NCBI GenBank assembly: GCA_017962825.1
Contig: JAGCUO010000021.1
Coordinates: forward strand, 1 to 64,000
Direction of reading: 5' to 3'
From: Lachnospiraceae bacterium
GTDB lineage: Bacteria > Bacillota > Clostridia > Lachnospirales > Lachnospiraceae
Length of the DNA stretch: 64,000 bases
A model generated the notes under the pieces. That model was not told where the DNA came from. It saw only the letters and a program-made list of their open reading frames with translations, and did not search any database. Positions 53,307-63,560 of the stretch are shown here, piece by piece; positions within the stretch are counted from its first letter, which is position 1, and each line of letters opens with the position of its first letter. The position numbers were made by a program, and so were the translations under genes.

Positions 53307-54740
53307 ATGGCAGATAAGAAAATGGTTGAAGAGATCACTTCGATGGACGAAGATTTTGCCCAGTGGTATACGGACATCGTTCGTAAGGCAGAGCTCATCG
53401 AATACACTTCCGTAAAGGGCTGTATGGCTATCAAGCCCGACGGATATGCAATATGGGAAAACATTCAGGCAGAACTCGACAAGAGATTCAAGGCTACCGG
53501 CGTACGTAATGTTTACATGCCCATGTTCATCCCCGAGTCTCTTCTTGAGAAGGAAAAGGATCACGTAGAAGGCTTTGCTCCCGAAGTAGCGTGGGTTACT
53601 CACGGAGGCCTTGAACCCCTTGCGGAGAGAATGTGCGTACGTCCTACTTCCGAGACTCTTTTCTGCGATTTCTACAAGAATGATGTTCACTCATACAGGG
53701 ATCTTCCCAAGGTTTATAACCAGTGGTGCTCTGTTGTCAGATGGGAAAAAGAAACCAGACCTTTCCTCCGCTCCAGAGAATTCCTTTGGCAGGAAGGTCA
53801 CACCGCTCATGCTACCGCTGAAGAGGCTGAGGAGCGTACGGTTCAGATGCTTAACGTTTATGCTGATTTCCTCGAGGACTTCCTTGCAATCCCCGTGATC
53901 AAGGGACAGAAGACTGAGAAGGAGAAGTTTGCGGGAGCTGAGGCTACATACACTGTAGAAGCGCTCATGCATGACGGAAAGGCTCTCCAGTCCGGAACCA
54001 GCCATAACTTTGGTAACGGATTTGCAAAGGCATTCGACATCCAGTTTGCAGATAGGGACAACACCTTAAAGCACGTATATCAGACATCATGGGGTGTTAC
54101 CACCAGACTCATCGGTGCCATCATCATGGTTCACGGAGACAACGAAGGACTTGTTCTTCCTCCCAAGGTTGCTCCCATCCAGCTTTGCATAATTCCCATC
54201 CAGCAGAAGAAGGAGGGGGTTCTCGACAAAGCTTATGAACTTAAGGAACTCCTTAAAGACAGTGTAAGAGTTAAGGTCGATGATACCGACAAGACTCCCG
54301 GATGGAAATTCTCAGAGGCAGAGATGAGAGGATATCCCATCAGACTTGAGATCGGACCTAAGGATATCGAAGCAGGAAAGTGCGTGATCGTACGCAGAGA
54401 TACCAGAGAGAAGATCGAGGTAAGCCTTGATGATGTAGCTGCAAAGGTTCCCGAGATCCTTGAGACCATGCAGAAGGAAATGCTCGAAAGAGCAAGAGCT
54501 CACAGAGAGGCACACACCTATGTGGCTCACGATTATGACGAATTCAAGAAGATCTTTAATGAAAAGTCAGGATTCGTAAAAGCCATGTGGTGCGGCTGCA
54601 GAGAATGCGAAGATCAGATCAAAGCTGATCTTTCCGTTACTTCAAGATGTATCCCCTTTGAACAGGAGAAGGTTTCCGATGTATGTGTATGCTGCGGAAA
54701 ACCTGCTCAGAAGATGGTTTACTGGGGAAGAGCATATTAA
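53307..54740 (+). CDS. proS: prolyl-tRNA synthetase, eukaryote/archaeal-type
   Basis: 477 residues. Class II core with motif 2 in [23 protein letters not shown] (given here as [15 protein letters not shown], about 152-166) and motif 3 in [12 protein letters not shown]. The N-terminus, the absence of the large editing insertion between motifs 2 and 3, and the C-terminal zinc-like extension ([12 protein letters not shown] ... CVCCGKPAQ, ending WGRAY) define the short archaeal/eukaryote-like ProRS rather than the 570-residue bacterial form. It charges tRNA-Pro with proline. The start is 36 bases after the HAD gene with AGAGG upstream. Confidence 0.95.
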   Translation: MADKKMVEEITSMDEDFAQWYTDIVRKAELIEYTSVKGCMAIKPDGYAIWENIQAELDKRFKATGVRNVYMPMFIPESLLEKEKDHVEGFAPEVAWVTHGGLEPLAERMCVRPTSETLFCDFYKNDVHSYRDLPKVYNQWCSVVRWEKETRPFLRSREFLWQEGHTAHATAEEAEERTVQMLNVYADFLEDFLAIPVIKGQKTEKEKFAGAEATYTVEALMHDGKALQSGTSHNFGNGFAKAFDIQFADRDNTLKHVYQTSWGVTTRLIGAIIMVHGDNEGLVLPPKVAPIQLCIIPIQQKKEGVLDKAYELKELLKDSVRVKVDDTDKTPGWKFSEAEMRGYPIRLEIGPKDIEAGKCVIVRRDTREKIEVSLDDVAAKVPEILETMQKEMLERARAHREAHTYVAHDYDEFKKIFNEKSGFVKAMWCGCRECEDQIKADLSVTSRCIPFEQEKVSDVCVCCGKPAQKMVYWGRAY

Positions 54741-54760
54741 TAAAAGTCACGGCATAAAGA

Positions 54761-55783
54761 ATGAATCTTATAGTTATCGACCTTGAGTGGAATCAGAGTT
54801 CCACCGGGACCGAGCCGGAAATCTCCGAGATCCCTTTTGAGATCATCGAGATAGGAGCCGTTAAATACGGTGAAGGCGGAGTTCTGATATCGGAATTCAG
54901 CGAACTGATCAGACCCAGGGTTTACAGAAAAATGCATAACTACACCAGCAAGCTCGTTCATCTGCAGATGGAGGAGCTTGAAAAGGGTGATTCATTCGAG
55001 GTTGTTGCCGAGAAATTTTTTAAATGGTGCGGCAAAGACCCCGTATTTGCAACCTGGGGTCCCGGAGATGTTGGTGTTTTCCAGCAGAATCTCAAATTCT
55101 TCGGACTTCCCCTTATAAATGAGGGACCGGTTGCTTTTGTGGATGTCCAGAAGCTGTTCATGCTTGCATGCGAGGCTGGCGAGAAGAAAAGAAGAGCCCT
55201 TGAATATGCCGTCGATCATTTCGGTATATCCAAGGATATCCCTTTTCACAGAGCGTTCAGCGATGCATATTATGCCGCAGAGGTATATAAGAAAGTCTGC
55301 GAGATCAATCCCGAGGTAACCAAATTCGTTTCATACGATACAACCTATCCGCCCGCAGACAAAGAACACGAGATCAAGATCGTATTTCCCACATACGAGA
55401 AATACATTTCCAGAGTTTTCGAAAACCGCGAAAAGGCCTTCAGGGAAAAAGAAACCCTGTCCACAACCTGTTATATATGCGGTAAGAAAGCAAAACGAAA
55501 GATCAAATGGTTTTCCATGGGTGACAGACATTATTACTGTCTGTGCGAATGTGAAGAACACGGCCTTATAAAGGGCAAGATAATCACCTATCCCGGAAAG
55601 GGCGGTGAAGGACTGTATCTTGTTAAGATCTTAAGGATCGTAAACGAAAAAGAAGCGGCTGTCGTTGAGAAGAAGTTCAACAAGGTCCGCGAATACAGAA
55701 AACATAACACCACAGGTGTGAGATTTAAAAAACCGGGAAAAAATACCTCGGGACCGATTCCCGAGGATAAAGGTGAAGACTGA
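54761..55783 (+). CDS. DEDD-type 3'-5' exonuclease with C-terminal cysteine-rich domain
   Basis: 340 residues. Exonuclease motifs: ExoI VIDLEWNQ (Asp and Glu at residues 6-8), ExoII in FATWGPGDVGVF (Asp at about 103), ExoIII in HRAFSDAYYAA (His and Asp at about 165-170), the DEDDh arrangement of KapD-like nucleases. From about 230 comes an extra domain with CYICGKKAKRKIKW and CLCECEEHG, four cysteines that could bind zinc, and a basic tail. The extra domain could bind RNA. It starts 20 bases after proS and ends two bases before a convergent gene. Confidence 0.85.
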   Translation: MNLIVIDLEWNQSSTGTEPEISEIPFEIIEIGAVKYGEGGVLISEFSELIRPRVYRKMHNYTSKLVHLQMEELEKGDSFEVVAEKFFKWCGKDPVFATWGPGDVGVFQQNLKFFGLPLINEGPVAFVDVQKLFMLACEAGEKKRRALEYAVDHFGISKDIPFHRAFSDAYYAAEVYKKVCEINPEVTKFVSYDTTYPPADKEHEIKIVFPTYEKYISRVFENREKAFREKETLSTTCYICGKKAKRKIKWFSMGDRHYYCLCECEEHGLIKGKIITYPGKGGEGLYLVKILRIVNEKEAAVVEKKFNKVREYRKHNTTGVRFKKPGKNTSGPIPEDKGED

Positions 55784-55785
55784 TA

Positions 55786-56298
55786 TCAGGCCATTGCCCG
55801 GACGGCAATTTTCATGCGGGAGTGAAGTCTTTCGGATGAACTCCTTACCGTGAAAGGCTCGTAAAGAGCGCAGTATTTATCGGCAATGCAGATGATGACC
55901 GCTTCCAGTGAATTGGGCCTTTTGAGCACGAGCGGGAACATATGATGTTCTATGATGTCTTTTTCTTTGGCAGAGATGCTGCCGAGAATATCCTTCGCAC
56001 GTGTTGCGGAATCAAGGGGATGTTGTGTGATGCACATACGTCCCGTAGTATAAACAACTTTTCGATTACCGATCAGCCCCATGTCGTGGCAGAGGCAGGC
56101 TCTTATAAGCGCCTCCCTGTCGGCTGAGGAAAACAGACCGGCAAGCCTTAAGGATGTCTTGGTTACATGGAGTTCATGATCGCTCACATTGGATCTGAAA
56201 TGGTGGGGCTGTGAAAAACCGCGGATAAACCATTCGGAATCCAGGATATCCCCGCCCACTCTTCTTATTTCTTTTTCAAGGTCTTCTTTTGATCTCAT
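55786..56298 (-). CDS. HD-domain phosphohydrolase-like protein
   Basis: 170 residues with an HD-type metal-binding pattern: His in SDHELHVTKTSLR (about 42), CLCHDMGLIG carrying the HD pair (about 70), and HHMFPLV with ADKYCAL (about 117 and 138). Small HD proteins hydrolyse nucleotides or other phosphate compounds; this one's substrate is unknown. It is one of only two protein-coding genes on the - strand in the window. No clear Shine-Dalgarno sequence precedes the ATG. It converges on the exonuclease gene with two bases between stops and diverges from uvrC. Confidence 0.8.
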   Translation of the reverse strand: MRSKEDLEKEIRRVGGDILDSEWFIRGFSQPHHFRSNVSDHELHVTKTSLRLAGLFSSADREALIRACLCHDMGLIGNRKVVYTTGRMCITQHPLDSATRAKDILGSISAKEKDIIEHHMFPLVLKRPNSLEAVIICIADKYCALYEPFTVRSSSERLHSRMKIAVRAMA

Positions 56299-56380
56299 GG
56301 TTAAAATGAAATGAAATGTAGTTTTGATTACTAAATCGCCAATACATTTTATAACAGACCTTATTTACGGACAAGTGCCC

Positions 56381-58261
56381 ATGAAAGATTTTTCCGAAGA
56401 ACTTAAGAAACTGCCGGCAAAACCCGGCGTTTACATCATGCGCGATGCGGATGATGTGATCCTCTATGTCGGAAAAGCTGTAAATCTCCATAACAGAGTT
56501 AGATCATATTTCAGAAAAAACATCGGAAGAGGCCCCGCCATCGACAATATGGTGGAGAGGATCGAGCGATTCGAATACATCGTGACCGATTCCGAGCTCG
56601 AGGCTCTGGTCCTCGAAAATAACCTTATCAAGGAACATTCCCCCAAGTACAACACTCTATTAAAAGACGATAAGACATATCCTTACATCAAGGTGACCGT
56701 GGGTGAGGAATATCCCAGGATTCTCTTTTCCAGGACCATGAAAAGAGACCGTTCGAGATATTACGGCCCATACAGTTCGGCACAGGCGGTGAAGGATACC
56801 ATTGAGCTGCTAAACAGGATATTTAAGCTCAGAACCTGTAACAGAAAACTGCCCGAGGATATCGGGCTTGAGAGGGCATGCCTGAACTTTCACATCGGTC
56901 AGTGCATGGGCCCCTGCCAGGGCTATGTTACGAGGGAAGAGTATAACAAGGGAGTCGAAGGGGCCCTGGAGTTTTTAAGCGGCAATTACGGCCCCATCAT
57001 AAGAGACCTTGAAGCCAAGATGGAAGCTGCATCCGAGGATATGAAGTTCGAGGAAGCCGCAAGATACAGGGATCTGGTCGCTTCCGTAAAGAGCGTGGCT
57101 CAGAAGCAGAAGATCACCGGAAATGTGGGAACCGACAGAGACATTATCGGTATGTTCAGATCCGGAGAGGATATCGTTATCCAGATCTTTTTTGTCAGGG
57201 ACGGAAGGCTCATGGGAAGGGAACATTACCATATGACGGATTCCCTTATGGAGCCCGATGCGGAGGTTTTGGGAGATTTCATAAAGCAGTTCTATTCCGG
57301 TACTCCTTTTATACCTTCGGAGATAATGATCAGATATGCACCCGATGATCTTGATGTTATCAACGGATGGCTCAGCGAAAAGAGCGGACACAAGGTATCC
57401 CTCGTAATACCTAAGATCGGAACCAAGGAAAAACTCCTTGAAATGTCCGAGGAAAATGCCCGGATCATTCTGAATAACGACGGTGAGAAAATAAAACGAG
57501 AAGAGGCCAGAACCTTAGGTGCGGTCAAAGAGATAGAAAGCATTCTTAAGACAGACGGACTTATCAGAATGGAAGCCTTTGATATATCCAATACAAACGG
57601 GTTCGAAAACGTTGCCTCCATGGTGGTGTTTGAAAACGGACGGTCCAAGAGGAGCGATTACAGGAAGTTTAAGATCAAATCCGTGGACGGTCCCAACGAT
57701 TATGCATGTATGAAAGAGGCCCTTACCAGAAGATTTACTCACGGAATGGAAGAAGCCGGAAGGATCAGGGAAAAAGGAGATGGAAGTGAGGTTATAAGCT
57801 TCTCACATCTGCCCGATCTTCTTCTTATGGACGGCGGAAGAGGGCAGGTCAATATAGCTCTTGAAGTCCTGGATTCCCTGGGGCTTGATATCCCTGTCTG
57901 CGGAATGGTCAAAGACGATCACCACAGGACAAGGGGACTGTATTTTAACAATCTTGAACTGCCGATAGATACGCATTCCGAAGGATTTAAGCTGATCACC
58001 AGGATTCAGGATGAGGCCCACAGATTCGCCATTGAGTATCACAAATCCCTCAGATCCAAGAATCAGACAAAGTCCCTTTTGGACGATATACCCGGCGTGG
58101 GACCTTCGAGAAAGAAGGCTCTTATGAAGAAGTTCCAGACCATTTCGGAGATAGCTTCCGCGGGCAAGGAAGATCTGATGGAACTGCCCGAGATCCCCGA
58201 AAAGGTAGCCGACGGTATTGTCGCTTATTTCGAGGAATTCCGTAAGAAAAACAATACCTAA
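56381..58261 (+). CDS. uvrC: excinuclease ABC subunit C
   Basis: 626 residues from the ATG at 56381. UvrC makes both incisions in nucleotide excision repair. GIY-YIG domain at the N-terminus (PGVYIMRDADDVILYVGKAV, about 15-34), UVR motif near 205-240 (MEAASEDMKFEEAARYRDL), RNase H-like endonuclease domain (about 385-540) with EAFDISNTNG and LLMDGGRGQVN, and a helix-hairpin-helix pair at the end (DDIPGVGPSRKKAL, ELPEIPEKVA). The frame is open upstream to a TTG at 56324, but family starts align with MKDFSEELKKLPAKPG. No strong Shine-Dalgarno sequence before 56381, so the start is less certain than the gene. Confidence 0.95.
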   Translation: MKDFSEELKKLPAKPGVYIMRDADDVILYVGKAVNLHNRVRSYFRKNIGRGPAIDNMVERIERFEYIVTDSELEALVLENNLIKEHSPKYNTLLKDDKTYPYIKVTVGEEYPRILFSRTMKRDRSRYYGPYSSAQAVKDTIELLNRIFKLRTCNRKLPEDIGLERACLNFHIGQCMGPCQGYVTREEYNKGVEGALEFLSGNYGPIIRDLEAKMEAASEDMKFEEAARYRDLVASVKSVAQKQKITGNVGTDRDIIGMFRSGEDIVIQIFFVRDGRLMGREHYHMTDSLMEPDAEVLGDFIKQFYSGTPFIPSEIMIRYAPDDLDVINGWLSEKSGHKVSLVIPKIGTKEKLLEMSEENARIILNNDGEKIKREEARTLGAVKEIESILKTDGLIRMEAFDISNTNGFENVASMVVFENGRSKRSDYRKFKIKSVDGPNDYACMKEALTRRFTHGMEEAGRIREKGDGSEVISFSHLPDLLLMDGGRGQVNIALEVLDSLGLDIPVCGMVKDDHHRTRGLYFNNLELPIDTHSEGFKLITRIQDEAHRFAIEYHKSLRSKNQTKSLLDDIPGVGPSRKKALMKKFQTISEIASAGKEDLMELPEIPEKVADGIVAYFEEFRKKNNT

Positions 58262-58347
58262 ACCCTATAAATGTGGTATGATATCGTAGTTAATTGTTTG
58301 TATTTCGGCCCGGTAAGAACCTTTTTCGGGTCTTTTAAGGAGAAAAA

Positions 58348-59826
58348 ATGGGTAACATTGGTTTTGATTCCGCAAAATATCTTGAACTTCAGTCCGCTCA
58401 CATCAGGGAGAGGATATCCAGATTCGGTAAGCTGTATCTGGAGTTTGGCGGAAAACTTTATGATGATTATCACGCATCGAGAGTATTGCCCGGTTTTGCA
58501 CCCAACAATAAGCTCCTTATGCTCGAACAGCTCAAGGATCAGGCTGAGATTGTTATCGTGATCGGTGCCGATGCCATCGAGCAGAACAAGGTCAGAGGTG
58601 ACCTGGGTATCACATATGATCAGGACGTTCTCCGTCTTGTAAAAGTATTCAGAGAGCTGGGATTCCTTGTATCAAGCATCGTTATCACCAAATATTCCGG
58701 ACAGCCCGCTGCGGATCGTTTCCGCCAGCTTCTTGATTCTCACGGACTTAAGAGCTATCTTCACTATCCCATCGACGGATATCCTTCGAACATTCCTCTT
58801 ATCGTATCCGACGACGGTTACGGCAAGAATGATTATGTAGAAACCACAAGACCTCTTGTAGTCATCACCGCGCCCGGACCCGGAAGCGGAAAGATGGCAA
58901 CCTGTCTCTCACAGCTTTACCATGAGCATAAGAGAGGCATTAATGCAGGATATGCGAAGTTCGAGACCTTCCCCATCTGGAACCTTCCCCTTCGCCATCC
59001 CGTTAACATCGCATACGAAGCTGCTACCGCAGACCTTGATGATGTTAATATGATCGATCCTTTCCATTTGGAAGCATACGGCGAGACGACCGTTAACTAT
59101 AACAGAGATGTTGAGATCTTCCCCGTTCTGAGTGCTCTTTTCGAAGCAATCAGCGGCGAGTGCCCTTACAAGAGTCCTACCGACATGGGTGTAAACATGG
59201 CCGGTTATGCCATCATAGATGACGATGTTTGTAAGGAAGCATCATGCCAGGAGATACTCAGAAGATATTATGCAACCGCAGTATCCGTTAAGAAGGGCGA
59301 TGCCCCCAAGGAAGAACTCTACAAGCAGGAACTTCTCTTAAAGCAGGCAGGTATCGTGCCCGAGGACAGAAAGGTTGCAGTTGCGGCTATGGAGAGACAG
59401 GCGGAGAGCAAGACACCTGCGGCTGCCATCCAGCTTCCCGACGGTCAGATCGTTACCGGCCGTACAAATCCTCTTCTCGGTGCCGCAGCTTCATGTCTCC
59501 TTAATGCTATCAAGCAGCTTGCGGGCATCCCTCATGAAGTAAAGCTCATGAGCGAGGAAACCCTTCTTCCCATACAGAACCTTAAGACAAGCTATATGGG
59601 AGCTCATAACCCCAGACTTCATACGGATGAGATGCTCATCGCACTTTCGAGCTCGGCTTCATCCAACCCTCTTGCAAAGTCCGCACTTGACTGTCTGTCC
59701 GGACTCAGAGGAGCGGAGGCTCATTCGAGTGTCATCCTTTCAAGAGTCGACGAAAACGTATACAGAAAGCTCGGACTCAGGCTCACCTGCACTCCCGAGT
59801 ACGAAACCGGTAAAGATTTCGTTTAA
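58348..59826 (+). CDS. DUF1846 family protein
   Basis: 492 residues, the usual length for DUF1846 proteins, whose function is unknown although members have been crystallised. Recognisable stretches include IGFDSAKYLELQSAHIRERI at the N-terminus, RGDLGITYDQDVLRL (about 89-103), a P-loop-like TAPGPGSGKMAT (about 173-184), PIWNLPLRHPVNIAYEAATA and DMGVNMAGYAI. The glycine-rich segment suggests nucleotide binding. GGAG precedes the ATG. It is flanked by 86- and 127-base gaps, with a promoter for ftsH after it, so it may be a single-gene unit. Confidence 0.9.
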   Translation: MGNIGFDSAKYLELQSAHIRERISRFGKLYLEFGGKLYDDYHASRVLPGFAPNNKLLMLEQLKDQAEIVIVIGADAIEQNKVRGDLGITYDQDVLRLVKVFRELGFLVSSIVITKYSGQPAADRFRQLLDSHGLKSYLHYPIDGYPSNIPLIVSDDGYGKNDYVETTRPLVVITAPGPGSGKMATCLSQLYHEHKRGINAGYAKFETFPIWNLPLRHPVNIAYEAATADLDDVNMIDPFHLEAYGETTVNYNRDVEIFPVLSALFEAISGECPYKSPTDMGVNMAGYAIIDDDVCKEASCQEILRRYYATAVSVKKGDAPKEELYKQELLLKQAGIVPEDRKVAVAAMERQAESKTPAAAIQLPDGQIVTGRTNPLLGAAASCLLNAIKQLAGIPHEVKLMSEETLLPIQNLKTSYMGAHNPRLHTDEMLIALSSSASSNPLAKSALDCLSGLRGAEAHSSVILSRVDENVYRKLGLRLTCTPEYETGKDFV

Positions 59827-59863
59827 AATCCTTTAACCGTTTGTTAATTAAGTTTTGCGTTTT

Positions 59864-59892
59864 TTTACTTGCCCGGGGCGCTGTGATATAGT
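59864..59892 (+). promoter_or_regulatory. extended -10 promoter of ftsH
   Basis: TTTACT (59864-59869), 17-base spacer, TATAGT (59887-59892) preceded by TGA. It is the best promoter match between the DUF1846 gene and ftsH. Confidence 0.6.
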
Positions 59893-59953
59893 AAACAAAT
59901 AGTGTAAATACGCTGTTTTTTGTAATCGAAACTAATATAAATGGTGGTTAAGA

Positions 59954-62098
59954 TTGGATAATAATTCACAGAATCAAAACAACAAACATCCCGTGGGACG
60001 GAACAATACCTGGATGATGATCCTGGCCGTGCTGTGCATGGTCGTGGTCGTTTTCCTTTTCTATAACATGCTCTTCGGAGGAAAAGGATCGACAGAATCC
60101 AAGCCCTATACACAATTTTTGGAGGATCTCCAGAATGACCGTGTCGAATCGGTAGAACTTGATGCGGAAAATGCGGAGCTGACCGTAACTCTCAAGCAGG
60201 AATATGTAGAGTCACAGTCCGAGGCAGGCTCCATTGATGATGACGCAAACGCATTTGAACAGTACGCATACTTTGTTCAGATCAAGAACGAGCAGGTATA
60301 TACAACCAGAGTCATGGAATCCATGGACACCCTTACCGAACAGCTCGAGGCGCACGGAGTAGAGGGACAGAGAGTCGTAAGCACTTCATCGGGACTTCTT
60401 ACTGAGATCTTCGTAGGAGTTGTACTTCCCGTGCTGGTGCTCTGGCTTCTGGCATCTTTCCTGATGAGAAGGATGGGCGGAGGCGGAGGCCCCTTAAATG
60501 TCGGAAAGAGTAATGCCAAGGTTTATGTACAGAAAGAGACCGGCGTAACATTCAAGGATGTGGCAGGAGAAGATGAGGCAAAGGAATCACTTGTCGAAGT
60601 CGTAGATTTCCTCCATAATCCCGGCAAGTATTCGGGAATCGGTGCAAGACTTCCCAAGGGTGCACTTCTCGTAGGCCCTCCCGGAACCGGAAAAACCCTT
60701 CTTGCCAAGGCAGTTGCCGGCGAAGCACACGTTCCTTTCTTTTCACTTACCGGATCCGATTTCATAGAGCTTTACGTCGGTGTCGGTGCATCACGTGTAA
60801 GAGACCTTTTCAAGGAAGCTACCAAGAACGCACCCTGTATTATTTTCATCGACGAGATAGATGCCATCGGCCGAAGCCGTGATTCCAAATACGGCGGAGG
60901 AAACGAAGAAAGAGAACAGACCCTGAATCAGCTCCTTTCCGAAATGGACGGATTCGATTCATCAAAGGGTATACTGATCCTCGGAGCAACAAACCGTCCC
61001 GAGATCCTCGATAAAGCGCTTCTTCGTCCCGGACGTTTTGACAGAAGGATTATCGTAGACAAGCCTGATCTTAAGGGCCGTGTAGAGATTCTCAAAGTCC
61101 ATGCCAAGGACGTTAAAATGGATGAGAGCGTTGATCTGGATGCCATCGCACTTGCAACCAGCGGTGCCGTAGGTTCGGATCTTGCGAACATGATAAACGA
61201 AGCTGCCATCAACGCAGTCAAGGAAGGCAGAGAATATGTATGCCAGAAGGACCTTTTCAATGCGGTTGAGCAGGTACTTGTAGGTAAGGAAAAGAAAGAC
61301 CGCATCATGAGTGCGGAGGAGAGAAAGATCGTCTCCTATCACGAAGTGGGACATGCACTTATTACCGCACTTCAGAAGAATTCCGAGCCCGTTCAGAAGA
61401 TCACCATCGTACCCAGGACTATGGGTGCTCTCGGATATGTAATGCAGGTTCCCGAAGAGGAGAAGTATCTCAACTCCAAGGAAGAACTCGAGAATATGAT
61501 CGTATCTCTTCTCGGAGGAAGAGCTGCTGAGGAAGTCGTATTCGGAAATGTAACGACCGGAGCTGCCAACGATATCGAGAAGGCAACCTCCATCGCCAAG
61601 AATATGATCACAAGATTCGGTATGAGCGACAGGTTCGGACTTGCAGGATTCGCCACCGTTGAGAGCCAGTATCTCGAGGGACGTACCGCAATGAACTGCT
61701 CCGACCAGACTGCTGCTGCGATCGACGAAGAGATCGTCAGTATGCTCAAGAAAGCCTATGAACAGGCTAAGGAAATGCTCTCCGAGAACAGAGAACTCAT
61801 GGATAAGCTTGCCGGATATCTTATTGAAAAAGAGACCATCACCGGCAAGGAATTCATGAAGATCTTCAGGGCAGAAAAGGGAATCCCCGAGCCCGAGGAG
61901 GAAGAAAAGGATGTGACCGGAACCGAGGATAAGGCTCAGGAAGAAAAAGCATCCGAAGAGGGAGCACCTGCAGAGGAAGCGCCGGTAGAGGAGAATTCAG
62001 AAGATAAATCTTCCGAAGAAAAGCCTGCGGATGAAAAGAAGATTCCGGAAGCTCCTCAGGGTGACACAGGTATTTTTTCCAATCATACGATCATGTAA
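59954..62098 (+). CDS. ftsH: ATP-dependent zinc metalloprotease FtsH
   Basis: 714 residues. Two N-terminal membrane spans (about 20-40 and 152-174) enclose an extracytoplasmic loop. The AAA+ module has Walker A GPPGTGKT from residue 241, Walker [13 protein letters not shown] and the second-region-of-homology ATNRPEILD. The protease site is H463-E-x-x-H467 (HEVGH). FtsH degrades misfolded and short-lived membrane and cytosolic proteins. After about residue 645 comes an acidic, low-complexity tail (many Glu, Ala, Pro), longer than usual. The start is TTG with GGTGG upstream; no in-frame ATG fits before residue 21. The stop is one base before the next gene's ATG. Confidence 0.95.
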   Translation: MDNNSQNQNNKHPVGRNNTWMMILAVLCMVVVVFLFYNMLFGGKGSTESKPYTQFLEDLQNDRVESVELDAENAELTVTLKQEYVESQSEAGSIDDDANAFEQYAYFVQIKNEQVYTTRVMESMDTLTEQLEAHGVEGQRVVSTSSGLLTEIFVGVVLPVLVLWLLASFLMRRMGGGGGPLNVGKSNAKVYVQKETGVTFKDVAGEDEAKESLVEVVDFLHNPGKYSGIGARLPKGALLVGPPGTGKTLLAKAVAGEAHVPFFSLTGSDFIELYVGVGASRVRDLFKEATKNAPCIIFIDEIDAIGRSRDSKYGGGNEEREQTLNQLLSEMDGFDSSKGILILGATNRPEILDKALLRPGRFDRRIIVDKPDLKGRVEILKVHAKDVKMDESVDLDAIALATSGAVGSDLANMINEAAINAVKEGREYVCQKDLFNAVEQVLVGKEKKDRIMSAEERKIVSYHEVGHALITALQKNSEPVQKITIVPRTMGALGYVMQVPEEEKYLNSKEELENMIVSLLGGRAAEEVVFGNVTTGAANDIEKATSIAKNMITRFGMSDRFGLAGFATVESQYLEGRTAMNCSDQTAAAIDEEIVSMLKKAYEQAKEMLSENRELMDKLAGYLIEKETITGKEFMKIFRAEKGIPEPEEEEKDVTGTEDKAQEEKASEEGAPAEEAPVEENSEDKSSEEKPADEKKIPEAPQGDTGIFSNHTIM

Positions 62099-62099
62099 T

Positions 62100-63560
62100 A
62101 TGCGAAAGTCAGTAAGTGTAAAAAAGCACCGTGTTAACTACAAGGGCAGAGTCTTTACTCTGCCTCTTGTGATATTTATGGTGCTGTCATTTTCGCTGAA
62201 AAGTATAGCTTCGGAGGTCGATTCCGTACCGGAGGAGATATCCGAAGTAGAGACAAATGAGATCTTAAACTGGCCGAAAGGTCCGGAAACATCGGGCAGA
62301 TCCGTAATCCTGATGGAGAATTCGACGGGTGCGATATTATACGCCAAGAATATCCATGAGAAATGTTATCCCGCAGCAATGACGGCGGTCGTAACAAGCA
62401 TGCTCGCGGCGGAGATGTGCGATCTTGATGATGAGGTGGAGTTTTCGACACAGGCTGTAAGGGATGTTCCGTCAGGTGTCGTAAACATCGCGATCGATCC
62501 CGGTGAATCCTTAAGCGTGGGTGAATGCCTTCAGGCGATACTCATAAGAGGTGCGGCGGAATGCGGATTTGCTCTTGCGGAGCACTGCGGAGGCGGATCG
62601 AGGGATGCATTTGTAAAACTGATGAATTCCAGAGCCGCGTCCCTGGGGTGTACCGAGACCTCATTTACCAATCCGGTGGGACTTCATTCGGAAGATCATT
62701 ACACCACCGCTTACGATATGGCTCTGATCGGAAGGGACTTTTTTGATAATGAGCTTTTATGCAAATATTCCCTTCAGAAAACCCTGCACCTATATCCTTC
62801 GGAAGGCCAAAAGGATGAGATAATAGAACATAATGCCTCCAGGATGGCGATCGGGGGAGCTTATGAGTATGAGTATCTTATCGGTGCCAGAACGGGTTAT
62901 ACGGAGGAAGCCGGGTATTGTCTCATAGCCGGAGCAGAGAAGGACGGAATGCGACTCATAGCCGTTATCATGGATGACGGAAGTGATGAGAGGTATGAGG
63001 ATGCCATTGCTCTTTTCGATTACGGTTTTTCGAATTTTACCATGGTAAACGCCTCGGAGAACGAAAAGTCTTATAGCATCGGATCCGGCGTGGCATCATA
63101 CGGAACAACGGATATTATGGGCGATTCAAGCCCCATGTTTTCGCTTGATAAAAACGACAGGGTTCTTCTTCCTCTTACGGTTGAGTTTTCGGAACTTACG
63201 GGAACCATATCATACGATGGAGTTACGGGTAACGAGGCTGCCAGGATCATATACTCCTATGAGGGAACCTATCTCGGCAAGTGCTCCATACTGTTCGGAG
63301 AACCATCCGACTCTTATGATTTCGGAGTAAAACCCGAAGAGGAAGCCGCGGAAGAAAAAACGGGCAAGACCTTCGTTTTCATAAACATTGCCATGGTTGC
63401 ATTGGTCAGTGCAATAATAGCGGCGGGAATACTCCTGCTGATGGGCTTGCATAAATTGTATAAAAGATACAGAAAGGTACATCCCAACTGGCGAAGACAG
63501 TATCGTAAAGAAAGACACAGATCTGTTTTTTCAAGATGGGGTAGAAAGAAACTGAAATGA
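62100..63560 (+). CDS. inactive-looking D,D-carboxypeptidase homologue (PBP5/DacF family)
   Basis: 486 residues: signal segment (about 18-38), a serine-peptidase S11 fold (about 55-330), a beta-rich C-terminal part, one late membrane span (about 440-462) and a basic tail. The fold is clear, yet all three active-site motifs are altered. SxxK (normally PASTTK) reads PAAMTA, with A93 and A96; SGN reads AEC in IRGAAECGFALAEH; KTG reads RTG in GARTGYTEEAG. It should not cleave D-Ala-D-Ala by the known mechanism. It could bind muropeptides or act as a scaffold or inhibitor. The ATG at 62100 follows the ftsH stop by one base, implying coupling; no Shine-Dalgarno is seen. Confidence 0.85.
   Translation: MRKSVSVKKHRVNYKGRVFTLPLVIFMVLSFSLKSIASEVDSVPEEISEVETNEILNWPKGPETSGRSVILMENSTGAILYAKNIHEKCYPAAMTAVVTSMLAAEMCDLDDEVEFSTQAVRDVPSGVVNIAIDPGESLSVGECLQAILIRGAAECGFALAEHCGGGSRDAFVKLMNSRAASLGCTETSFTNPVGLHSEDHYTTAYDMALIGRDFFDNELLCKYSLQKTLHLYPSEGQKDEIIEHNASRMAIGGAYEYEYLIGARTGYTEEAGYCLIAGAEKDGMRLIAVIMDDGSDERYEDAIALFDYGFSNFTMVNASENEKSYSIGSGVASYGTTDIMGDSSPMFSLDKNDRVLLPLTVEFSELTGTISYDGVTGNEAARIIYSYEGTYLGKCSILFGEPSDSYDFGVKPEEEAAEEKTGKTFVFINIAMVALVSAIIAAGILLLMGLHKLYKRYRKVHPNWRRQYRKERHRSVFSRWGRKKLK

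Noticed and set aside
62031..62099. Longer N-terminus for the D,D-carboxypeptidase homologue
   Set aside because: It would overlap the end of ftsH and put a non-signal peptide before the secretion signal.
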